Origin: Liolophura sinensis
Lineage: Eukaryota; Mollusca; Polyplacophora; Chitonida; Chitonidae
Assembly: GCF_032854445.1 (NCBI RefSeq)
Contig: NC_088302.1
Location: forward strand, 9,791,338-9,855,337
Direction of reading: 5' to 3'
DNA length: 64,000 nucleotides
In this document: positions 25,582 through 36,600 of the stretch, piece after piece
How positions within the stretch are numbered: the first letter of the stretch is position 1
Layout: the number at the start of each line of letters is the position of its first letter
Notes under the pieces: generated by a model
What the model was told of the DNA's origin: nothing
Seen by the model: only the letters and a program-made list of their open reading frames with translations
Databases searched by the model: none
Program-made: the position numbers and the translations under genes

Positions 25582-25700
25582 GGCGAGGCAGCGATGCGAG
25601 GTAACGAAGTAGGGCGGTAGCGATGCGAGACAGCGAGGTAGCCATATTAGACAGCTAAGTAGATTAACTTTGCACAGAGCGCGATAGCGAGGCAGCGGGC
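25582..25700. repeat. GCGAGGTA-type degenerate minisatellite
   Basis: Repeated blocks of about 8-10 bases such as 'gcgaggcagcgatgcgaggt', 'ggtagcgatgcgagacagcg' and 'gcgatagcgaggcagcg'. It is GC-rich against an AT-rich background. Confidence 0.7.
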
Positions 25701-25709
25701 AGTTATCAT

Positions 25710-26880
25710 CACTTTCGTGAGGCATACACCGCGTGTAAGTTGGGTTATTGAGACACCTGGGCGGATGTCATGTCGACGGAAAACAACACACTTAACTGCC
25801 AGGCCCTGGATCTGTTACACAATAGTCCCACCTAGATCAGTTCTTCTGTTTAACTAAGACGTGAAGAGTGGGTGGACTGGCGGATGTGGCGCTGGAACAG
25901 AACTTCTGTTCGGGTATATATAGTGATCGACATTTTTCTTCCATCGTTCTCCGTCCCATTAATTTTGACTACGAAAAATATTTCCATATTGATTGGTGGT
26001 ACGAGTCTGAAATTTGATATATTCTTTATTTAAATAAAAGACATGGTTCTCATAAAATCGAAAAATGGTAGCCTACTCCAGTCACACCGAAATATTTTTT
26101 CTTTAGTTAGACACTGTGGAGTGGGGGATATCACCCATCCGCAAATGCAACTTTCTGAAAAATTCTTGAGCACGCAGTTATGCACCATTTAATTAGATAA
26201 ATATAGCACAAATGTAACTTTCAGCTTTATACTTCTGCTCCGCATAACGTGTTAATGTTAGTTAGATGACCACGTGTGCTCTCAACCAGGATTCACGAAT
26301 GATTTCGTTACAAATTTAATTGCCACACGTTACGTAACACCATCTCAACAATTATCTATTCTTATTCATTATAACATTTATTGAATTCAAAACGGCCTAT
26401 TTCTTTATTCACTCAAAAGTATGTTTCCAAACAGAAAAGACCAACGAAGATTCGAACTCTTCTTTGAGGTGCAGCCTGTTCTCCACGAATTGGTTAATTC
26501 ACTGTACTATGATGTATGCCCAAGAAACTGGCAAAAAAAAGACTTTAAACTTGCCAAAATTGACCACTTTATAAAGTTTATGTTTTACATATGAATACAA
26601 ACGAAACTTTTTTCACAGCATGTAGAAATACACAAGAAAGATTCAGTAAGGATATGTTTCTGCTTAACGTTGATCTTCAGACTGTAAATCAAAGACAGTG
26701 CATTTAAACGAAAAATTGGTGTTTTTGATCGAGAGTGCAATTTAATCAGGTGATTACAAAACAACCATCTTTTTCATGGACATACAACTTGTATGGGTGC
26801 TTCGACCAGACTGTACACTTCCGATTTTGAAATTTATACAATTGTGCTGGGATTTTGAAATTTGCACTTTCTTATCGTAC
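25710..26880. other. Intergenic, nothing recognised
   Basis: AT-rich sequence with short chance ORFs only. Confidence 0.5.
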
Positions 26881-26904
26881 TTCTCCAGCTTACCCTACCA
26901 GGTC

Positions 26905-27147
26905 CTTCATTTATTTACTCAATTGTTGCTTTGCGCTGTATTGAAGAAAATTTCACTCACACGACGGCAGCCAATATGATGGTGAACGGAAACCTGACAG
27001 AGCCTTCTTGTGTACCTGACAGGCCTTCTTGTGTACGACCGGGGTGGAAGCCGGTCAGAACTAGTCTTGAACTCAATGTAACGGCATTGGAGGGATGTTT
27101 CTTGAGTTATTGTATCGCATTAGCGCGCAAACCTCCTCGGTCGCTGA
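26905..27147 (-). mobile_element. Degraded RUDI-like V-SINE with a small internal duplication
   Basis: It has the usual order from 'tttatttactcaattgttgc' to 'agcgcgcaaacctcctcggt'. A 22-base phrase close to 'cctgacagagccttcttgtg' occurs twice in tandem near 26993-27036. Confidence 0.85.
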
Positions 27148-27308
27148 AATTTGAGTGACGGTCATGTTGAGTGACGCAATACAAGGTGCATGAGCCCATC
27201 TCAAGAACCCAACTTTTACACGGAGTATGCCTCAGCTTGACACTAAAGTCAGTATAACAACTGCTCATCTTTTTATTAGAAAGGCGGAGGTAGCGAGATG
27301 TCTTCTAT

Positions 27309-27447
27309 TGGCTCCTCTGTGGCCGAGGGACATGTAGTTAGTGTGCCAGCAAGTCGCCTCTCACCACTGCGGTCGCTGTTAGCTCAAGTTCAGCTCATGC
27401 TGGCGTCCTCACTGGCCATAGGTGTGAAAATCTTCCAGCAATACATA
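27309..27447 (+). mobile_element. RUDI-like SINE head, opposite orientation
   Basis: Starts 'ggctcctctgtggccgaggg' and continues through 'cgctgttagctcaagttcag' to 'ggtgtgaaaatcttccagca', then stops. The tail is missing. It lies only about 160 bases from the inverted copy at 26905. Confidence 0.8.
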
Positions 27448-27449
27448 CA

Positions 27450-28780
27450 ATATAAACACTCAGCCTCCATTTGTTACATGCCATGAAAAGCTTAAATTGC
27501 ATGCCATATCGAGCATAACAAAGACCTCAAAAACTGTACATTTTATTTTATGAAACAATGTGTTCAAGGCAACAATACATGTACAGGTCCACCATATAGT
27601 TTGGAAAACTAAGAACCCATACGGCCCATAAACTGTGAATCATACAAGAATGATTAGGGTATCATGAGAAAACCGCATGTCAAAATACATTTATTACTAC
27701 CCTGTAACACTTATTTCTAGATGGCAAAATTGTTCATAAAACTATGATTAAAATGCCCGGCATTAACATTTAAAAAAAACGACCTATTAAGAAGAAAAAA
27801 GTCTCCATTTATGCCATACAAATCTAGCCATTTGTTTGCAACACAAAATGCCTTGTTGCACATATACTTTGTACAGGTTTAAAATGCTAAATTAGTCTGG
27901 CTAATGATACAATATTTCATAATTTGAAGATTACTTGAACCATGAATTTGAGTCGTACGGTTGTAAATTCACACAAAGCTTATCAATTTTGTAAGTATAT
28001 ATAGTCAAGCTATTCCATGATGACAACAAATGAAATATCCAATTTAACTTCCAATTTTTTCTTATGACACAAGTGCTTTATTTTTTTAGAAGTGATGTAC
28101 CACTTGAACCTGAAGCTGGTAGTTCATATCTCGAGAATGTAATATGGATAATCATGATGCACCATTCTTGAACATAGAACCACCTTGATAATAGTGATTT
28201 ATAAGAAAGGTGCTATCATCATTCAAGCAAATCACCCAGGTGACACATGAATGAGGTAGGAAATTGTGACAACCCAATAATACCACAAGTGAGAAAATAC
28301 ACTAATCAAAGGTAAAATGCGCTTGACAGCACTCTATGTGGCTGCAGGATAAATTATTGCAGTGAAAATTATCACAGCTTACAATTATTTCATTGATGAC
28401 ATTTGAACAAAAATACAGGATCTTCTCTGGGAGAGTGAATTTTACCAAAAACATGCATTTATCACAGTAGGAAATTACATGAACATTTGAGGCATAAACA
28501 AGCACCTTTCTGAATTACAAAAACTTTTATCACATATCTGCGTCTTTAGAATTTATTACCTAAAACATCACCAGGACGTGAAAGTTAAAACAATATTACT
28601 TGTATACTGAATCAGTTAGAAGCAAAATCTGTACGAAGAAAATGTAAGAACAACAAATGTATGCTGTTGTTACCTTGGCGACTATTTTACATGTTCCTAA
28701 TTCTTCTAATTTTTGGGACAGATATTAGTACTGTTGAAAGTACAATATTACATTTCTTTACCAGCCTTTTGGAAAAGTAA
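27450..28780. other. 3' flank of the cyclophilin gene, no exon seen
   Basis: AT-rich sequence. A minus-strand AATAAA (plus 'tttatt' near 28552) is one candidate poly(A) signal for the cyclophilin transcript. Confidence 0.35.
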
Positions 28781-28789
28781 AGATATGAG

Positions 28790-28915
28790 TAAGTTCTTCA
28801 TTAGATGGTCTAACCATGTGAGAAAAAAGGAACTCAATATTCCTGCTACAATTACATATATATTGGCTAAGATGAGCAGACCAGGCGTCCCAAAAATTAG
28901 AAGAAATAGGGTAGC
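28790..28915. repeat. Dispersed repeat family D, copy 1
   Basis: It matches 42380-42500 over about 120 bases, with shared words 'agatggtctaaccatgtga', 'attggctaagatgagcagac' and 'attagaagaaatagggtag' (allowing differences). Its origin is unknown. Confidence 0.75.
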
Positions 28916-29171
28916 ACACTTACTGGCATGAAGTACAAATTTGCTATCACAACATCTTTTCAACTATATGTACATACACACTGGTATATCTAAAATTCTT
29001 GGCCATAGATGTAAAACAAAATACTTATTTTTGTGTTACATAATCAGATCTTTCATATCTTTAAACACGCCATGGCTGTAAGTAAAATAAAATCTTTGTT
29101 TGGCACATGAAATATTTCCACTGACAAGTAAATAGTCATGTAGAAAGATTCTTTATGACTAGGCTATACCA

Positions 29172-32100
29172 TTACTCTTCCACTGGGTCTGTCGAGACAG
29201 CAAAATGTTTTTCCAATGGCAAGGATCCACAGTCTGCCACAGACACAGGAACGACTGGACGCTCATGCTCTGTTTCTACGTTTTCCATCTTCCTCACAAC
29301 ATCCTGAGAAACAAATAGAAGTCTTAAGAACATTAATCATGTTTGCATGAAAGGCAAATAACACATCTTCTATTCACAGTTTTCATCTAGAAGGTATGAA
29401 GCTGGAGACCTCCGATACATTAGCAAATACAAAGTTTTCCCTTGTTGAAAAAGGTAAATGGGATATGTGAGAATATAGACCACTTCTAGTGATCAGGCCA
29501 TGGCAACTTGCATATTCTAGTATTTAAGGATATTTATTCACATTCTACAGTTTCTTATAAAAAATATTATGATATATAAATTCTAGTCATGTGTGTAACT
29601 TTTACTGCTTTTAAAGACACACTGCTTTTCATCCAGACAAATGTGTAACTGTACAGCTATGACTGGAGTTAATTTGACCAAGGGCAACATCAACTAGAAC
29701 CAACCAAGTACATCACAAAGAAAGATTAGGCTAGTTGTTGTAATTGCAGAAAGACCAATGCTTGGATGCACTTTATCACCATAAAATGTGATCTTGAATC
29801 TGCCTCAACTTGTTTTGATAGATTTGCCAACAGTTGAAGTGTACTTATTGATAATGAGTTCAAATATTCCAAAGTAAACAAGTTTATTAAACTTGTGAAA
29901 AGAAAGAAGAATAAGTATTTAGAACTGTTAAGGAGGATTATATAACATCAACCTACCATTCCTTCTAAAACTTTTCCGAATACCATATGTTTACCATCTA
30001 GCCAATCCGCCTTGGTTAACATAAAACAGAACTGGGATGTGTTGGTGTCTGGTCCACCATTAGCCATGTTCAGAAACCCAGGGCCGTAATGTTTCAGCTT
30101 AAAATTCTCATCAGGAAAGTATCGACCATAAATGCTTATACCTGTCACAAGAAAAGTATGTTTCAATATGCAAACTCCTTAAGCATAAAATTATTTGGTA
30201 ATAATAGCATGTAATATTCCACATATTATACCCTGGAATAATATTGTAGCCAAAAACAGTAAGTGTCATTCAAAATTATTGCTGTGAGTGCCAAATAAAG
30301 CAAGGATACCAAAAATACTTTAAAAAACGAGATCCAGTAACCAAGTTCATTTAAACATTTAATCAAATGTAGCTGTATTACGTTTTCACCATGCTTTGCG
30401 CCTCGAATGTGGCTTGTCAATGCAGCTTTATTTCCCTTTCACTAGCTATCGTACATGTATATGTATATGATGAAGGATCGATTTTTAAATTCGGTAAAAT
30501 CCAAATGATCAATTTGAATTGGAAAAAACCTTTCGCTCGTGTTAGTACTGCAGTGGGCTAAAGTTACCATATAGGCTTACATATACTTGTAGTCACAAAA
30601 TGTGGGGGGGGGGCAGTGCCTTATTATTTATTTGTAGTGGAAAATTAAGACAACCATTTTGTCCTCATTTCACACAAAACCACACTGTTCTGATATGTGA
30701 TGATCGTGTTTAATGATGATACTGTACTGGTCATTTCGAAGGTCGCCAAATTAAAGCTGATAACCAAGTTGTGGATGAAATGAAATTAAAGTATATACAT
30801 TTTAAAAAGGAAATAATTTACCTGGCTATACGAAAAAAAACCATTCAATTTGGTGTTCTTTTCTGCTCCTTTTATCAACATTTTGGATTTAATTTGCTTT
30901 AGTCTCTTGTTTGCAGCATTTTCACAGACAAGCAGTTTCACAGAGCTCTACACTGCGTTCTGTAGCCACGCTGTGATTTGTACATTGCTCGCGCAAAGGG
31001 AAGGTAGTATCGGAAACTTTCATGTTTATGCACTCACAGTTTAACTTAAGAGGGGGCATGGTTTCCACATCCAGGCTGGTATGGCCTTGTCGTAAATTAT
31101 TGGAAAGATCAACTTACTGTAAGAGGAAAATGGTGCGAGAACAAAACACAAAATCAGAAAGACGTGATGAAAAAAATGGATCCTTTTATTGTCAAGGGCA
31201 CATAGGCCATTCCTGTGTTACAGCGGCCAGATAATGGCTGTGGGTTAGGCACCATTTTCAGGGGCATTACAGCCATGTGACAGGGCAGCAGCGGCAATGG
31301 CTGTCGTTAAATTCGAAGCCTGCCATCCACTCTAAATACTTAGCGTTTTCCAGCCACTGGTGGTTAAACTTGCACTTGCCCGGCATGTTTGATTCTGTGC
31401 TCTATCATATGTTTATTCGACTACGTTGCGCATGTTTTTGCACACCTTCCATTTTTAGCCATCACTGCCTTCGCATGTAAGTCTGAGCTTACAATCTCTG
31501 CCACCGAGTTGTATCAATAACATATTAAGAAGAAAGGAAGGAAGTTTCTGTATATATGGCAGAGGTTAGGTTTATAATCTGAAGTTTATTGAGTGGTGCC
31601 GAATCATGACCAAAAGAAAAATTTGACTTTTGTAGCCAGGATTTCGTTCTTACTGAATAAAATTGTATGATTATTTTTTTTCCATCAGTTTTCAAGTACT
31701 TTTCAAGGACCTGGCTCCATTTTCACAGTTTTCCAGGGCCTGGAAATATAATTTTGATTTTCAAGGACTTTCAAGGCTTTTCAGACCGCATACGCACCCT
31801 GTTTAGATTATGATCTTGTTTTAATGTTTAATTCATCTTACCTCCAGTGCCATCCTGTCTGGTAATGTCACCACCTTGTACAACAAAGCCTTTAATGATA
31901 CGATGGAAAATTGCACCTTTATATGAATACGTATGGCCATCTCTTACCTGAAAGAACATTATAAACAAGGTTTGTGGTATAAAAGTATGTTTTGAATTCT
32001 CTTCAAAACGCATTGAACTTTGCTGGTAATTCTATTAATTTTACGTTCAGGAATGTACTTAATACACCCACAAAAACTTCCAACATTTGGTGTTAAACTG

Positions 32101-33226
32101 TGACACTAAAGAGTCATAAACAAAATCAATACATTTAATACATATATAAACAAAAATATGTTTTGAAGTCTCTGTATGCCTATTACATTTATTAAAGACA
32201 ATTATTATACTGAAGCATTTAGCTAACAATACATGCAGTTAAGAAAAACAATTCATACCAAAAATTTTCCCTGTTCATCACTAATTATAAAAAAGAACGA
32301 ACAACAAACACATGTATGCATTAATTTGACTGATTACTTTTCAGCCTATTTACTTTTTTTTTAAAAAACAGAATATTGGCAATCAACATACATGGAAATC
32401 ACTCACCAATTTACCATCTGCTAATGTCACAAAATTTTTCACTGTTTTTGGAAGAATTTCACCGAACAATCCTACAACAACTCTTCCTATTTTCTCTCCT
32501 CCAATCTCCATATCGAAGAAAACCTGCCGTTGTTAGAAAACATTGTGTAAGGCATATATTCATTTAAAGTCATAATTGTGAGCAGAAAAAAATAATATCA
32601 TGCAGATTTAGCTGGCGCTTCTTTGCTTGAGGACTATGCTGGGAAACTGAAGTGTTCAAAAAAAAAAAAAAAGATGTTGAGCATTTTCCTTCGTCAAAGC
32701 AGTTTAAATTTATTCAAAAGTGAATCATGTTTTGCATCAAAACAAGCCTACTAACTGATGAATAATCTGTTGTTTGAAAACGTTGCTTTCCGATCATTTT
32801 TGGCCTTCTGCCTCGTTGTCCGCACTTTTATTGACATCAGCATTCACTAACTTTGTTTACTTCGATTAACCCACTGCTAGTATAACACCAAAGTTCATTC
32901 AAATCTGAATTATTTTCGAGGAAGGAATCGGACCAAATTTGTACAAATGCCTAGAAATGCATCAACAAGTGAACGCATTTCTAATTAGATTCTAGATCTG
33001 CCTTTGTTTAAGGGCACTGTGGGCGTGGTGACGTGTCCACTCTCTTCTCTCCATCGTTGTAACTTGAAACTTTTGAGATGTTTTACCACTTTGAATAACA
33101 GGTATTCAAACAATGTACCTTGTGTGTGACGACTGGGCCAACAACTTCATTTGATGATCCAACAGTCGTCTTGAACAGAATCAACACAAATGTTCCAAAC
33201 AGGAGGATGGAGACGCGCTTCATCAT
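29172..33226 (-). CDS. PPIB: Secreted/ER cyclophilin, peptidyl-prolyl cis-trans isomerase B type, complete (215 aa)
   Basis: Exons: 33226..33119, 32523..32407, 31947..31842, 30141..29957 and 29303..29172; all joins are GT-AG and phases agree. Residues 1-23 are a signal peptide ([18 protein letters not shown] core). The cyclophilin fold follows, with [39 protein letters not shown] and [16 protein letters not shown]. Against human cyclophilin A numbering (recalled), catalytic Arg55, Phe60, Gln63, Trp121 and His126 are kept, but Met61 is Val and Phe113 is Cys (SQFCF). It should catalyse proline isomerisation during folding in the ER or after secretion. The C-terminus ends DPVEE, with no KDEL-type signal. 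Length equals vertebrate PPIB (216 aa). An NTS sequon lies beside the active site. A UPRE-like TGACGTG occurs in intron 1 near 33031, which is suggestive only. The gene is divergent from the alpha-arrestin gene. Either of two adjacent ATGs may be used. Confidence 0.93.
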
Positions 33227-33620
33227 CCAGCTTTTCGTAGACATACTTCTTTATTGCGACCGGCTCACCACGTTTGCAGCAGACGACTCCAGGCTTGAGA
33301 TGCGGGATTGCTGAGGTTTAGATTAACAATTGGTCAAAAATTATTATCATTCATCAGACATGAAAATCCATTGACATAAATTGTGTTATTTTAATTGATA
33401 GGATAAAAGAAATAATTTCTGAATAAATTATAATACTTATTCACTGCTGCACAGTGCTTAAAACCCCGACTTCCGGGGAAAATTTCTGAGAAAATTTTGA
33501 CAGATACTAAGTGTTTTCCCTCACTTCCCTCACAAGTTCTGCTGATTGCCGAAGACATGTCAGCACAAAAGCAACCCATTCTCTTCGCTGGTGCTAATGG
33601 TACACTTTGCTCTTGACGGA
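33227..33620. promoter_or_regulatory. Putative bidirectional promoter between cyclophilin and alpha-arrestin
   Basis: The two start codons are ~394 bases apart and point away from each other, so both 5' leaders and promoters must lie here unless there are upstream noncoding exons. No TATA box or repeat was recognised. Confidence 0.55.
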
Positions 33621-36600
33621 ATGGGCAAGTTAAAATGTTTCGAAATAGTCTTGGTCGACAACAAGTCCGTATTTCACCCAGGAGAAAGGGTGAGCGGACA
33701 AGTTGTTGTCGAACTAAAAGGAGACATGAAAATGAGATCTCTCCGAATTTTCATGCGTGGCGTGGCCAAAGTGCACTGGACAGAATCACGCAGCACAGGG
33801 AGCCGTTTAGGGTCTTACACTGAACATTACAACGCAGAAGTTGAATATTTCTTCAAACGACAAGTGCTGTTTGGAGGAGGTACACATTCTCATTGTGATT
33901 TCCACTTAGGTCTAATGAAACTGGGAAATTCTAAAATATTCCAAGATAAATGAATAAAGAATCTAGATAGGACATGAAATGTTTCTGTGGCCTCCTTATG
34001 TAGATTATCAGGCCTGGTATTTATGTGAGATACTGCTTCAGCCTGTGATGATCGTCACGCAACATAATCCAAATTGCTGTTTCACTCCTCTCTTTATACT
34101 GATTCTGAAAAAGTATTGAAAAATCATAGGATTCTCTTCCAATCCATTATAAAGGGAGGATTGAAAAAGCCACTTGGGGCTAAGCAGGTGTATGGAGAAA
34201 CAAAGGTTGTTGATCCGCCAGCTGGGACCATTAATTAAATGTGATTCTTTTGGCTTCACCTTGAAGAAGACATTTGATAGAGAGACCTTGGATTGATTGG
34301 CCAAGTGTGAGCTATTGGCATTGAATGCGATAGCTGTCACCGATCACCGTTAATATTATGCTTCATTGAGGCAATGTGGTATATGTAGTGGACCACACCA
34401 CAGTGGTAAAGGGATTAACCATTTTAATCTCAAATGTCCTTTTCTGGGTGATACCAGTGCTCCAGCATGAAACATTTCATGCGATTTATTTGGCAATCTG
34501 GGTACATGGACTTCCTCAACTTGGTATGGATTAGCTCAGTTAGCTGGGACATTATTTACGATAACATAGTGGTCGGTGCCGGTCATACACTTCTATGTGA
34601 ACAGCAGGCATGAGATTTGTCCTCTTTTTGGAGGAATTCCTCTTTATTTATTCCAAAAATGCATCAGAAAAATGTCCAGAATATACTTCAGAAATGCTAA
34701 AAATCTCGATATTGTGAGTATGGTGTATTGTTTCCTCTTTTCATCCCCTTGTCTGTTCTTGTTTGGTATGCACTGATTCCAAAGTTGACCAAAGCGGGCA
34801 AAGTTAAACCATCTTTTAACAGTAATCAGGTCATTTTAAGTTTACAAATGAACATGTCGTACCAACATCCACCATGTTTTCAGTTTGAACTTTCGCCAAG
34901 TCCCAGCAAGGTAACTGCTGGCTGTTCAAATGTTTTTCCGATGTAACTTTTCGTTATGAATTTATTTGTGTTTTGCCTTTGTTATTGCCTTCAAATGTAA
35001 AGGGTACTATAGAATTTGGATTTTGTTGTCAACAGTTTTGTGGAAGTCTATGTGACTGGCACTGGGTGCTATGCTGTCATCCCAACTATCTGATCTAGGT
35101 ACTGATTGGCGTATTTTCAGTATACCAAATTGTGGCAAAGTACATGTATTTGGGTGTCATGTCTGATGTTTTTGGCATTGGGTTCGAGTCAGGCAGCACC
35201 ATAGATACATTGACATTAAGGCGTGCTAAGAGGACATAAAGCAGACACTTCCAGTTTTTGCTAGACCTTGCTGCGTGTTGCAGTGATGTGAATTCATCAC
35301 ATTAATCATCTGAGGGGCCTGCGTGGCCCAAGTGGTTAGCACGCCAGCATGCTGCAATAACCCAGGAGTCCCTCACCAGTGTGGTCACTGTGAGTTCAAG
35401 TCGAGCTTATGCTGACTTTCTCTCCAGCCGTATGTGGAAAGGTCTGCCAGCAACCAGCAGATGGTTGTGGGTTTCCTGTGGGCAGAGAGCGCAGTTTGCT
35501 CCCACAATGAAAGCAACATGAAAAAAAGCAAACCCCCATCCCCCTGTCCCCCCCACCACCCCCAACAAGATGCTAAGATGATTTTGTGCAGCTCTTACTG
35601 TAAGATAAGCCACATAAATTTAAATGCTCCATGTAAATGGCCATGTACTTTCCACAATGTCACGTCTGTAGGTGTCAGGTGTGAAAAAGCATTACTGATA
35701 ATATGACTAGATGTTGACATTAGAATGTTGATCCCGTTGCCATATTGGTGTAAGTGCATGTTTGTATGATGTTTGTCCTTGCAGACAAATTGCCTTATTT
35801 ATTTTGACATGATTAGTAAGGTCTGTAACTTAAATGTATTTGTGGTTTTATGCAGAACTTTCTGAGGGAAGAGATACTTTAACTGAAGGTCGTCATGAAT
35901 TCAACTTCGCCTTTGAGCTCCCAATGGAGTAAGTTTCCAAAGTCTTTGTGTCTTATTTTCTGCAAAATTAACTCGATTTAGTAACATTTTTTGTATGTAT
36001 TCGTGTTGCACAAAAGGTGCATTGACGAAACATGTGAAGCAAAAATGAGTGAAAGAAAAGTTATTTTTGAAGTTATAGGTATTTCCAAAACAAACTCTGT
36101 GTAATATTAAAATACATTGGCAGGATGACCTACCTGCGTGAGTTAATCTGCATTGGTTATGAAAATATTAGAATATTATATATGCATTGCTCCCTTTATC
36201 AAATATTTATACCTTTTTCTTTCAGAGGAATTTCTACCTCGTTTGAAGGCAAGCATGGCAGTATTCGATATTGGCTGAAGGCTGAGATGGACAAGCCTTG
36301 GGCTTTCAACCACAAGACAAAGAAAGCATTTACCGTAATCAGTCCTATAGATATCAACAAACCAGAGTACCAGGTAAACACTAATGTACATTCAGCTAAT
36401 GTACATTTTATTAGAGATAAATTAGCAAAGGATCCTAGATTTTAAGTTTTCTCCTGGTGTGAATGTACATACGTGTGTTTCACATAGGAGCGTGGACATT
36501 TCCTGATATGGACATTCCCCCTGTGGACAATTCTCCTTGCAACATTTTCCCAGATGGACGTCTTCCTCGTCGGACAATTCCCCATAATATATACATGTAT

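Larger units (their letters stand above)
33880..35855. other. ARRDC intron 1
   Basis: No exon seen. It contains SINE-like family B at 35150-35285 and a RUDI-like copy at 35314-35520. Confidence 0.6.
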
